Assembly: GCA_021323635.1 (NCBI GenBank)
Contig: JAJPKQ010000014.1
Span: 1-45,793 of the forward strand
Origin: a bacterium
GTDB lineage: Bacteria > Actinomycetota > Thermoleophilia > Solirubrobacterales > Solirubrobacteraceae
Direction of reading: 5' to 3'
DNA: 45,793 nucleotides
Shown here: piece after piece, positions 33,541 to 41,437 of the stretch
Layout of the letters: each line of letters opens with the position of its first letter
Numbering within the stretch: the first letter of the stretch is position 1
Translations under genes and position numbers: made by a program
The notes under the pieces: generated by a model
What the model saw: only the letters and a program-made list of their open reading frames with translations
What the model was told of the DNA's origin: nothing
The model's database searches: none

Positions 33541-33572
33541 TTATTTGCGCAGAAGGCCATAATCCGAAATAA
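33541..33572. promoter_or_regulatory. Inverted-repeat element, copy 1, upstream of fic
   Basis: TTATTTGCGCA (33541-33551), a 10-nt spacer, and ATCCGAAATAA (33562-33572) form an imperfect dyad (7 of 11 positions pair), starting 26 bp before the fic ATG. The left arm is identical to the left arm of the second copy 90 bp away, so it is probably an operator half of a two-site system. Confidence 0.5.
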
Positions 33573-33630
33573 GACTAGCAACGGGAACGGCTGCTTTCGG
33601 CGGCGTGCATAAGAAGTGGAGCGAGGCCCA

Positions 33631-33662
33631 TTATTTGCGCAGATTCGCCAATGCGTAAATAA
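33631..33662. promoter_or_regulatory. Inverted-repeat element, copy 2, upstream of fic
   Basis: TTATTTGCGCA (33631-33641), a 10-nt spacer and TGCGTAAATAA (33652-33662) form a dyad in which 10 of 11 positions pair. It has the same 11-10-11 layout as copy 1 and lies exactly 90 bp from it. Both are markedly AT-rich for this window. The rest of 33663-33812 shows nothing identifiable except that it may include the worn left end of the neighbouring insertion sequence. Confidence 0.55.
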
Positions 33663-33812
33663 AGGTCGGCCCGAGGACCCCACACGAAAGCGCATTTGAA
33701 TAGCACTGGATGAGCAGTGCCACGACCTGCTCGGCCGTGGCGGCAGAAGGGACCGGCAGCAAGCAGCCCGAAGTCAGCGGTGTAGCGAAGCGCCGCCGAC
33801 CCAGGGGCCACC

Positions 33813-34428
33813 ATGAACGCCGACCTCGAGCTGCTGTGCACTGCATCGCCGACGATTTCCTGCCCAAAGCACGTCCCAATGCACGCCGGAAGATCACCGA
33901 CGCTGAGATCGCAACGCTGCGCGTGGCCCAAGCGATCATGGGGATCCGATCCGATCCACTCTTCCTGGCGGTCGCTGCCAGACGCCTCTGCCATCTCTTC
34001 CAGCTCCTGGCGGAGCGAGCCGCTGCTCACAAGCACCGGCTGCATCTTGCTGATCAGATCGAGGCCCTGATCGCACATTTCGCCCGCCAGAGCCCGGCTT
34101 CTACGCTCAGCTGCTGGTCGTGATCGGTGGCAAGAGCTTCCGCGGCAAGGACTTCGAGGGGCAGATGAGAGCGCTTGGGTCACAGGCGATGCGCCCCCGG
34201 CGCAAGGACGAGCCTGGGCGCGGCCCGCACCTGGCTCCGATCCCTCAGCGCATCGAGTCGATCTTCTGGAGCGCCAAGGAGATCCTCGCGCTCGAGCGTC
34301 ACGGCGCTCGCACACTCAGGAACCTGCGCGTCCGTCTCCGTGCCCGCTTCGCTGCGCTTGCCACGGCGGTTGCGCTCAATCATCGTCTTGGCCGTCCCAG
34401 CCGCTCGTTGGCCTGCTGTGCGGCCTGA
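33813..34428 (+). pseudogene. Decayed IS982-like transposase
   Basis: Three reading frames together give a recognisable transposase. The start MNADLELLCTA is in one frame. The segment DDFLPKARPNARRKITDAE through AVAARRLCHLF is in a second. From about 34100 the third frame gives PGFYAQLLVVIGGKSFRGKDFE through RRKDEPGRGPHLAPI, QRIESIFW and LERHGARTL, up to GRPSRSL. Two frameshifts are therefore present. The middle is also missing: the family has about 100 residues, including the catalytic Asp in a DSTP-type motif, between the YAQLL-like and VVIGDKG-like parts. It cannot make active transposase. It ends 10 bp short of the helicase stop codon. No clear terminal repeats were found. Confidence 0.82.
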
Positions 34429-34438
34429 CGCCGTGGCA

Positions 34439-37135
34439 CTAGTCAACTAGATTCGCCTGCTGCTCGGCCTCTGCGCCCTGCTCGGTCACTGTCGCAGGCT
34501 CCTTTGCGCTCCCGGCGCCCGCCTGCCTGTGCCGGCGACGAGCGCCCTTGCCAGCGCGCTTGGGGAAGTTGCGCAGCAGCTCGCGCGCCAGCGCCGAGGG
34601 CTTGCGGGCCATCCTGGTGCGCGCAGCCCGCAGCGCCTCCTCGGCCTCGGGCGTGTGCGCAAGCGCCGCCGCCAGCAGCGCTGCGGCGACGCGCTTGTCC
34701 TGCTTGCGCGTGGCATGCACCAGCCGGCGCGCGTTGCGCCCGTGCGCGGGCCCCGAGGAGTTGACAAGCAGCCCCAGCAGGCGCTTGGTCTCCGGCCAGC
34801 GCGCTACGGCGTACTGCTCATGGACCTCGCGCGTGTACTCCGCCAGGCGCCAGATCCAGGCATTGGCCTGATCGCGGCGGCCGATCTGCCGCTCGGCAAG
34901 CGCGCGCAGGAGGATCTTTGCCGCCTCGCGGCGCTCCTCGCGCGGCCAGGAGCCGATGATCTCGACAGCCTCGTCGAAGGAGTCAGGGTCGCGGAGCGCG
35001 GCGATGTCGGCGAGCGCGCGGACGCGCACCTGCAGATTGCGGTTGCGCTGCATCGCGGTGAGCAGGAAGACCCGCTTGAGCTCGCCGGAGCGGTCGAAGT
35101 GCAGCATCGTGCGCGCCCGCCGCCAGTTTGCGGGCGTGACGCGATCGCCCGCCAGCGCCGCCCAGAGGTGCTGCTCGGCGCGGTCGAGGTGCTCGACCGC
35201 GATGCGCCACAGCTCGCGCTTGAACACTTCAAAGCGCCGCTCCTCATCTGCGGCGACAGGCACCACCCGTCGCTCCACGCGCACGCGGCGGCCGCGCCCA
35301 CGCCGCACCGGCCCGACCACGATCGCTCCGCCACGGTAGACATCGCGATCGAGGAGCGAATGCAGGGTGACGACCGGGTCGTCGTTCTTCGTGGCGGGAT
35401 GTACGAAGTCGACCACGATCCCCGCCTCCTTGCCGGGATGCCGGCGCGTGACGCGTCCGACGCGCTGCTGGTAGACACGCTTGGAGGCCGTCGGCGCCAG
35501 GTGCATGCAGACGGTCGCGCGGGGGGAGTTCCAGCCCTCCGCGAGCAGCTGCGCGTTGATCAGCACGTCGATCTCGCCGCGCTCGTAGCGCGCGAGCGTC
35601 TGCGCAAGCTCACGCTTGGGTGTCTCGCCGGAGACCGCCTTCGCCTTCAGCCCGGCCTCGCGAAACGCCTGCTCGAGGTTGTAGGCGTGGCGGACGCCCG
35701 CCGCGTAGACGACGCCGGGCAGGGTGTTGAAGCGGGTCTTGTACAGGTCCGCGACAGCCTTGTTGAAGGGGTGCTGGTCGAGCAGCTCGGCAAGCATCTC
35801 CTGGTCGAACTCGGTGTCTACCTCCCCCCGGCGCAGCGGCACCTTGGCGATCGTGCGCACCCCTGGCCCGGGCGGGATGCGGACACATCGCAGCGGCGCG
35901 ATCACGCCGCGCCGCGCCGCCTGGGCGAGGTCGAAGCGGGAGGTCTGCGTCGGGAACAGGTCGGTGACATGGCGCGCGATCAGCGCGCCCGTCGCGGTCA
36001 TGCCGATGAAGACGGGGCCCGTCCAGGTGCGGATCGCGGCGCTCGTCTTCTCGCCCAGCGCGGTGTGCGCCTCATCGCAGATGACGATCGTGTAGGCGCT
36101 TGAGATCGAGCCGGCGTTGCGCACGAACCACTGGTAGGTCTCAACCGTCACCGGCCCGCGCGCCGAGTCCTCGCCCTTGAGCAGCGGACGGCTGATGCGC
36201 TTGGCATAGCCGCGCGTGCGCAGCTCCCCGAGGAACTGGTCGACGAGGTTGCGCCGGTGGGTCAGGATCAGGACGCCGCCGGTGCGCGAGGCCTCGACGA
36301 AGCCGAGCGCGGCAACGGTCTTGCCCGCGCCCGTGGCATGCTCGAACCAGAAGCGCTTGCCGGCGTTGGGGTCCTCCGGACGATCGACATACTCGGCTTC
36401 CTCCTCTTCAGACCAATCGCGCGGCTCCTCCTCCTCGCCTTCGGCATCCTCCTCCTCGAGCGCTGCCGCGGAGGCCTCAAGCTCCTGCTCGCTCTCCTCC
36501 TCGGCTGCGATCAGCTCGATGTCCTCCGCGAGCACCGCCTCTTCAGGCTCGCCCTCGCTGGGGCGGGCCTCCGCTGCGGGCGCTGCGCGCGCACGCCGCC
36601 GCGCGCCCCCTGCCGCGGAGGCGGGCGCCGCCGCAGGCGAGCCGTTGGGCAGGTGCCCGTTTGCGGCCGCCTGAGCGGGCCGAATGCCCTCCGGCGCCCG
36701 CGCGCCGGCCGGCGTCGATCCGGAGAGGCCGTTGGCGGCCTCGCCCGGGTCGGCGCCATGCTGGCCGTTGCCGGCGAGCTCGCGCCCGGACTCCATCAGC
36801 AGCGCCGCAAGGGTGCCCGAGAGCGCATCGACCTGGTGCGCCGAGAGCACGGTGCCGTCTGCCAGCTTGGGCTCCTCCTCTGAGAGCAGGCGTTCGAGGC
36901 CGAGCAGCAGCGAGAAGCTTCGTCGCCAGTCGGTGGAGGGCTCACGCGCGCCCTCCTCCAGCTCGCGCAGCGCCTGGTCTAAAGCGCGGCGGCGCGGCGT
37001 GCCCGGGGCGAGCACGCTGGCGGCGTCCTCGCCCTCATGGAGGAAGCGCTCGCGCGCAAAGCTCTCCGCCCTGGCGAGCTGCTCGGGCTCGATTGTCGGC
37101 GCGGCCGTTGTGGCCGCTGAGGATGTATCAGCCAT
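34439..37135 (-). CDS. SF2 DEAD/DEAH-box helicase with long acidic insertion
   Basis: The 898-residue protein has Walker A HATGAGKT (266-273), DECH-type motif II as DEAH (354-357), motif III MTAT (379-382), and a second RecA domain ending in QRVGRVTRRHPGK, followed by about 330 residues of helical C-terminal region with Arg-rich tracts. Before Walker A, residues 118-258 are Gly/Ala/Pro-rich and then strongly acidic (Glu-rich about 197-250), splitting the Q-motif-like segment LADGTVLSAHQVDAL from the first RecA domain. It is likely a DNA or RNA translocase related to type III restriction-like helicases. The exact role is unknown. Confidence 0.88.
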   Translation of the reverse strand: MADTSSAATTAAPTIEPEQLARAESFARERFLHEGEDAASVLAPGTPRRRALDQALRELEEGAREPSTDWRRSFSLLLGLERLLSEEEPKLADGTVLSAHQVDALSGTLAALLMESGRELAGNGQHGADPGEAANGLSGSTPAGARAPEGIRPAQAAANGHLPNGSPAAAPASAAGGARRRARAAPAAEARPSEGEPEEAVLAEDIELIAAEEESEQELEASAAALEEEDAEGEEEEPRDWSEEEEAEYVDRPEDPNAGKRFWFEHATGAGKTVAALGFVEASRTGGVLILTHRRNLVDQFLGELRTRGYAKRISRPLLKGEDSARGPVTVETYQWFVRNAGSISSAYTIVICDEAHTALGEKTSAAIRTWTGPVFIGMTATGALIARHVTDLFPTQTSRFDLAQAARRGVIAPLRCVRIPPGPGVRTIAKVPLRRGEVDTEFDQEMLAELLDQHPFNKAVADLYKTRFNTLPGVVYAAGVRHAYNLEQAFREAGLKAKAVSGETPKRELAQTLARYERGEIDVLINAQLLAEGWNSPRATVCMHLAPTASKRVYQQRVGRVTRRHPGKEAGIVVDFVHPATKNDDPVVTLHSLLDRDVYRGGAIVVGPVRRGRGRRVRVERRVVPVAADEERRFEVFKRELWRIAVEHLDRAEQHLWAALAGDRVTPANWRRARTMLHFDRSGELKRVFLLTAMQRNRNLQVRVRALADIAALRDPDSFDEAVEIIGSWPREERREAAKILLRALAERQIGRRDQANAWIWRLAEYTREVHEQYAVARWPETKRLLGLLVNSSGPAHGRNARRLVHATRKQDKRVAAALLAAALAHTPEAEEALRAARTRMARKPSALARELLRNFPKRAGKGARRRHRQAGAGSAKEPATVTEQGAEAEQQANLVD

Positions 37136-37212
37136 TAGAGGCGGTTAGCTTCCGAGATCCAGCAGTCGCGGCATCTTCTGCTCCACGCGACTGATTCCGA
37201 CCGGCACCTCCC

Positions 37213-37231
37213 ACCGGCGACTTCCGCCGGT
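37213..37231. repeat. Hairpin in the helicase/galT divergent intergenic region
   Basis: ACCGGCG (37213-37219) and CGCCGGT (37225-37231) form a perfect 7-bp inverted repeat with a 5-nt loop. The 158-bp gap (37136-37293) must hold the divergent promoters of the helicase and the GalT-like gene. Whether this hairpin is an operator or an RNA structure is open. Confidence 0.4.
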
Positions 37232-37293
37232 CAGATCGCTTGCGCTGAGTCCGGCTTCGTGAGTAGAGGATACAACACCGCCGGACGGAAGCC

Positions 37294-38373
37294 GTGGATG
37301 GCGCCGAGGAGCGCATAATTCGTGCCTTGCCCGAGGTTCGCACAGATCCCTTGAGCGGCGCGCAGGCGATCATCGCCGCCGACCGCGCACAGCGACCGGG
37401 CGGCGCCCCGAGCTGCGCGCCGGCAGCCCCGATCGACCCCGCAAGCGACCCGTTCGCAGAGGGCAACGAGCACATGACCCCGCCGGAGCTCTTCGCGCTG
37501 CGCGATCCGCAGCTGCCCGCCGATGGCCCTGGCTGGCAGGTGCGCGTGGTGCCCAACCTCTACCCGGCGCTCGCTCCTCTCAGCGCGGAGGAGCGGGGGC
37601 ACCGGCCGCCGGAGGCCGATCAGGGCCAGGCCCGACGCGAAGCGGGGCCGCTTGCCGCACACAACGCCCACCTGGGGCTCTTCACGAGCACCCCCGCCCG
37701 CGGCGGCCACGAGGTGATCGTCAACTCTCCCGCATCGGTCGCGTCGCTGGGGGATCTCTCGCCTGCACAGCTCAGTCGTGCTCTGTCTGTGTGGCGGGAG
37801 CGCATGCGCAGCCACTCCGGCGCAGCGTGCGTGCAGCTGATCGTCAACGAGCGGCTCGAGGCCGGCGCCTCGCTGCCGCACACCCACGCACAGCTCTATG
37901 CGCTGCCCTTTGTCCCGGCGCAGGTCGCGCGCGAGCGCGAGCGGTTCGGCGCCTGGGCTGACCGCACAGGAGGCTCCAACCTGCTTGCGGATCTGCTCGC
38001 TGAGGAGATCCGCCATAAGGAGCGCGTGGTCGCGCTCGATGCGCAGGCAGCGCTGATCGCGCCATTCGCCTCGCGCCTTCCTTATCAGCTGATGCTCGTC
38101 CCGCGCCTGCCCGCACCCCGCTTCGAGGATCAGGAGGGCGACTGCGGCGCAGCGCTCCTGGGAGAGGCGCTTGCACGGCTGCGCGCGCTGCTCGGCGCAA
38201 GCCCGCCCCTGAACCTCTATGTCCGTACCGCCCCGGCGGGGGCTGAGCATTTCTGCTGGCGGATCGACATCATGCCGCGGCTGACGCATATCGCCGGCCT
38301 GGAGCTCGCCACGGACATCTACCTGAACATCGTCTCGCCTGAGCGCGCCGCAAGCTCGCTGCGCGCCCTCTAG
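37294..38373 (+). CDS. GalT-like (HIT-superfamily) nucleotidyltransferase
   Basis: The 359-residue protein, starting at GTG 37294, resembles galactose-1-phosphate uridylyltransferase. It has LPEVRTDPLSGAQAIIAADRAQRP at the N-terminus, NLYPAL, an active-site HTHAQ (196-200) where GalT has HPHxQ, and the C-terminal HFCWRIDIMPRLTHIAGLE. The N-terminal structural-metal segment DPFCPGNE is DPFAEGNE here, so one zinc cysteine is lost. It may transfer nucleotides to sugar phosphates, but galactose specificity is not assured. It sits 4 bp before dtd. Confidence 0.82.
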   Translation: MDGAEERIIRALPEVRTDPLSGAQAIIAADRAQRPGGAPSCAPAAPIDPASDPFAEGNEHMTPPELFALRDPQLPADGPGWQVRVVPNLYPALAPLSAEERGHRPPEADQGQARREAGPLAAHNAHLGLFTSTPARGGHEVIVNSPASVASLGDLSPAQLSRALSVWRERMRSHSGAACVQLIVNERLEAGASLPHTHAQLYALPFVPAQVARERERFGAWADRTGGSNLLADLLAEEIRHKERVVALDAQAALIAPFASRLPYQLMLVPRLPAPRFEDQEGDCGAALLGEALARLRALLGASPPLNLYVRTAPAGAEHFCWRIDIMPRLTHIAGLELATDIYLNIVSPERAASSLRAL

Positions 38374-38377
38374 CTCG

Positions 38378-38794
38378 ATGCGCGCCCTCCTGCAGCGCGT
38401 CTCAGCGGCCTCAGTCCGCTGCTCGGGCGAGCAGGTCGCAGCGATCGGCCCCGGGCTCCTGATCCTGCTCGGCGTGGGAGCGGGCGACAGCGCGCAGAGT
38501 GCCGAGCGCCTCGCCGGCAAGGTGCGCACGCTGCGCATCTTCGCCGACAGCGCGGGCCGCATGAACGAGCCGCTGGGCGACCGCGAGGTCCTCTGCGTCA
38601 GCCAGTTCACGCTCTACGCCGACACCCGGCACGGCAACCGCCCAAGCTTCAGCGGCGCCGCGGAGCCGCAGCTTGCAGCGGCGCTCTATGAGCGCTTCTG
38701 CGATGCGCTACACGCCAAGCGCGGTCGCTTCGGCGAGCACATGGAGGTGGCGCTGGTCAACGACGGGCCGGTCACGATCCTGCTTGAGCTCTGA
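38378..38794 (+). CDS. dtd: D-aminoacyl-tRNA deacylase
   Basis: The 138-residue protein is a canonical Dtd: start MRALLQRVSAASV, active-site SQFTLY (75-80), and the NDGPVT motif near the C-terminus containing the cross-subunit Gly-Pro pair. It clears D-amino acids, and glycine from tRNA-Ala, off mischarged tRNAs. Four bp separate it from the GalT-like gene, so the two are probably co-transcribed. Confidence 0.96.
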   Translation: MRALLQRVSAASVRCSGEQVAAIGPGLLILLGVGAGDSAQSAERLAGKVRTLRIFADSAGRMNEPLGDREVLCVSQFTLYADTRHGNRPSFSGAAEPQLAAALYERFCDALHAKRGRFGEHMEVALVNDGPVTILLEL

Positions 38795-38799
38795 CGCTC

Positions 38800-38821
38800 A
38801 CCTGAGATGCCGCTGTCAGGT
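38800..38821. terminator. Inverted repeat between convergent dtd and GH76 genes
   Basis: ACCTGA (38800-38805) and TCAGGT (38816-38821) form a perfect 6-bp inverted repeat with a 10-nt loop, in the 29-bp gap between two convergent stops. Position suggests a weak bidirectional terminator. No T-run is present. Confidence 0.4.
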
Positions 38822-38823
38822 CG

Positions 38824-40098
38824 CTAGCGGACCGGAGCGACCGCGCTTGCGGCATGCGCTGAGGTGTAGACGTCAGTCCAGGCAAAGAGGCTTGCCGTGG
38901 CACCAACCGTTCGCAGCATCCGCGGGTGGGTTTCGGGGTCCGGGATCGGTCCGCCCCACCAGGAGGAGAGCCAGAGGCCATCTTCGCCACGCGCATGGCG
39001 CGCCGCCGCCGCAGCGTTCACCTCGGCCAGCCGCAGCCAGTAGCTCTCGCCGGTGGCCTGGCCATAGGCCATCATCCACTGCAGGTAGATCGCGTCGTAC
39101 TCGGGGCCGTAGTTGTAGCGGTAGCCGTTCTTGTTGACCCGCTGCTCGGCCATCGTCGCGGCTATCCGTCCCGCCTGCGTGCAGTAGCCCTGGCCCTTGC
39201 CGTCCTTGCAGAGCAGGTACTGGGCATAGACGAGCGGAGCCTGGACGTAGTCGTTCACCGACAGTGGTTCGTTGGGCTTCTCCAGGTAGAGCTTGCGTTC
39301 GTCGTGGTTGTCGTTGGCGTTCGCCCAGCCCACCCAGGTCTGGACGTCTTCGAGCTGAGCGGCTTCGTGGTCTTCTTCATAGAGGAGCATCCCCAGCAGC
39401 GCGTCGGAGGCAAGCGCGGGCCCGGAGTGGTAGGGGTGATCGGTGTTCCACCACATGCCGCCGCCCGTCGCATCCCAGCCGTTGGCGGCGATGAAGTGAA
39501 ACGCCCGCTGGGCGTCGCGCAGCCAGCGCGGGTCCTGCGTGGCTCGGTATGCGTTCACGAAGGCGATGCCAAGCCAGCCGTTGTCGTCAAACCAGGCCTC
39601 GACGTTGGGTTCGCGGTCGCCCGGGTAGGGGGCAAACCCGCCCAGGCGCCGGTCCCAGAAGCGCTCCGCTTCGCGCCCGAGGCGCTCGACGAGCGCACGA
39701 TGCGCGCCGGAGGGCGAGGCGATCTGCAGCGCGTCCGCGGTCTCCATGACACCGACGCTGCCCCAGATCGTGGCAAGCGGGTAGGGCCCGCCGGTGCAGC
39801 CGAGGTATTCGCAGTACCAGCCGCCACGCGCAAAGCGATGCGCCTGCCTGATCCCCGCTGCGGCCAGCCCGGAGTAGTCGATCGGGCGCGGGTCCGGGAG
39901 CGCCACCGGCGGCTGGTGCCACCAGGTGAAGGGTTCGTAGCCGTAGAGCCCGCTGCCGCGCGCGGGCGCCGGCGGCGCAGCGAGCGCCAGCAGCGCAAGC
40001 GCGCCGGCGCTGGCCAGCACGCACGTGCGCGCCGAGGCCGCCGGGGCTCCGACAAACGTCCGCACCTGCTTCATCGCCCTTGCAAGGCTCATGGCCAT
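38824..40098 (-). CDS. Secreted glycoside hydrolase family 76 protein (alpha-1,6-mannanase-like)
   Basis: The 424-residue protein has a signal peptide (hydrophobic core LASAGALALLALAAPP, cut likely near Ala46) and a GH76 (alpha/alpha)6 catalytic domain. The catalytic Asp pair is Asp171-Asp172 in AWFDDNGWLG, and GGMWWNTDHPY is also typical. GH76 enzymes cut alpha-1,6-mannan backbones, so the target may be fungal mannan or the cell's own lipomannan-like glycans. TAGGAT overlaps the first ATG (40098), so the true start may be the ATG at 40074, which gives a more usual signal peptide. Confidence 0.88.
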   Translation of the reverse strand: MAMSLARAMKQVRTFVGAPAASARTCVLASAGALALLALAAPPAPARGSGLYGYEPFTWWHQPPVALPDPRPIDYSGLAAAGIRQAHRFARGGWYCEYLGCTGGPYPLATIWGSVGVMETADALQIASPSGAHRALVERLGREAERFWDRRLGGFAPYPGDREPNVEAWFDDNGWLGIAFVNAYRATQDPRWLRDAQRAFHFIAANGWDATGGGMWWNTDHPYHSGPALASDALLGMLLYEEDHEAAQLEDVQTWVGWANANDNHDERKLYLEKPNEPLSVNDYVQAPLVYAQYLLCKDGKGQGYCTQAGRIAATMAEQRVNKNGYRYNYGPEYDAIYLQWMMAYGQATGESYWLRLAEVNAAAAARHARGEDGLWLSSWWGGPIPDPETHPRMLRTVGATASLFAWTDVYTSAHAASAVAPVR

Positions 40099-40104
40099 CC
40101 TATC

Positions 40105-40139
40105 GAGCGCCTGAGCTCTCTGATTTAGAGCATGCGCTC
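40105..40139 (-). terminator. Two-tier hairpin after the SLAC1-type gene
   Basis: Outer arms GAGCGC (40105-40110) and GCGCTC (40134-40139) enclose inner arms GCTCT (40115-40119) and AGAGC (40127-40131). It lies 38 nt past the SLAC1-type stop and just upstream of the GH76 start. It may terminate the first transcript or regulate the second. There is no T-run. Confidence 0.4.
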
Positions 40140-40176
40140 CGCAGCGGCCGAATGTCCGCTATCGACGCGCTCCCGG

Positions 40177-41349
40177 TCAGAGCTCGAGCGCGGCCGCCGC
40201 CGGCGCCGATGGCGGGGCGAGCAGCTGGCCCGAGAGCACCCCGTGCAGGGTGCGCGCCCCCGCCGCAAGCCAGCCCAGCAGGAGCAGCCCGTAGAGCGCG
40301 CAGGCGATCCAGACGAGCGCGTGCAGATGGGTGTAGAGCGCAAGCTCCGCCGTGCCGGTCACGACCGTGCCGACCGGAAAGGTGAAGCTCCACCAGCCAA
40401 GCGTGAAGGGAAGCCCGCGCGCTGCGGTGCGCAGCGTGATCGCCGCCGCGAGCGCCAGCCACAGCATCGCAAAGCCCCAGGTCGGCACGCCGTAGAGCAG
40501 CGCCAGGGTGTGCATCGCCGTGGCGTCGCGCGCTGCGATCGCATGCGGCGCGGCAGCGCCGAGCAGGCTGACGGCCGTCACCGACTGCCCGAGCGGGCCG
40601 AGGCCGATCCACAGCGTCGGCACGGTCTGCGCCGATCCGACGCCTCTGTAGACCAGACGCGCCCAGAGCGCGGCAAAGACGAGCAGCGCGATGAGCAGGC
40701 TCATCCCGAACAACGCGTAGCAGCCGAGCAGCAGCGCCAAGCGATCCTGGCCGGCGGGAAGGCGGGCGATCAACGCCGCTCCGGTCGCAGCGGAGACCAT
40801 CGGCGGGACGATCGGGATCAGCCAGCTTGCAAGCGTCATCTCTTCGCTGACCTCATGGGCGGTGAACATCAGGTAGGGCACGGCGAAGGTGCTGGTGAGC
40901 CCTGTCACGGTGCCGATCGACCACAGCGCCGCGTAGCCGATCAGCGCGAGGTGGGCGCCGATCACAAGCTTGCCCGCAAGCATCGTCCCGGAGCCGACCG
41001 TCAGGAAGGCCATCGGCGGCGCGCCGTAGAACTGCGCCATCAGGGGGTCGCGTGCGTGATTGCGAGCGTGCGCGCCGTGGCGCAGCCAGTGGATGGCGGT
41101 GGCGATGATGCAGAGCGCAAGCAGCACTGCCGCAAGGCCCCAGAAGAGGATGGCCAGCGCACGCAGGATGCTGCTGTGGACGGGCAGCAGCATCGCCGCG
41201 TTGGCGACGATCCCGGTTCCCATGACAGCGGCAAACCAGTTGGGGCCGAAGCCCGCCAGACGACCGCCCGCGCGCCCCCGACCGCCCGATGGAGAGCGGC
41301 GCTGCGCGAGGCGCAGCCGGCGCGGCGGGGTCTCTGCTGTCGTGCTCAT
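40177..41349 (-). CDS. SLAC1/TehA (TDT) family transporter
   Basis: From ATG 41349 the protein is 390 residues with about ten membrane helices. It starts GFGPNWFAAVMGTGIVANAA, a hallmark of the TDT family (tellurite-resistance TehA, plant SLAC1 anion channels, yeast sulfite pump Ssu1). The transported anion is unknown; sulfite or a dicarboxylate are the usual guesses. It is divergent from a LysR gene with 88 bp between, containing dyads likely bound by that regulator. The open frame continues to 41598 but that part is inside the LysR gene and Ser/Arg-rich. Confidence 0.88.
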   Translation of the reverse strand: MSTTAETPPRRLRLAQRRSPSGGRGRAGGRLAGFGPNWFAAVMGTGIVANAAMLLPVHSSILRALAILFWGLAAVLLALCIIATAIHWLRHGAHARNHARDPLMAQFYGAPPMAFLTVGSGTMLAGKLVIGAHLALIGYAALWSIGTVTGLTSTFAVPYLMFTAHEVSEEMTLASWLIPIVPPMVSAATGAALIARLPAGQDRLALLLGCYALFGMSLLIALLVFAALWARLVYRGVGSAQTVPTLWIGLGPLGQSVTAVSLLGAAAPHAIAARDATAMHTLALLYGVPTWGFAMLWLALAAAITLRTAARGLPFTLGWWSFTFPVGTVVTGTAELALYTHLHALVWIACALYGLLLLGWLAAGARTLHGVLSGQLLAPPSAPAAAALEL

Positions 41350-41394
41350 CGCAGTGAGCATTGCCCAGCCGGGCGCCGATGCCAAGTCGGATGT

Positions 41395-41426
41395 GGAATC
41401 TTTGGATTCCGATCTGGAATACTTCC
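41395..41426. promoter_or_regulatory. Probable LysR operator (paired dyads)
   Basis: GGAATCTTTGGATTCC (41395-41410) is a perfect 6-4-6 palindrome, followed at 41416-41426 by a second dyad GGAATACTTCC. The GGAA half-sites recur at helical-turn-like spacing in the gap between the divergent transporter and regulator genes, the normal place for LysR autoregulatory and activating sites. Confidence 0.6.
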
Positions 41427-41437
41427 TCGCACCTGAC

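Noticed and set aside
33541-33662. CRISPR-like repeat pair
   Set aside because: Only two copies exist, they are dyads with differing right arms, and there is no cas gene in the window.
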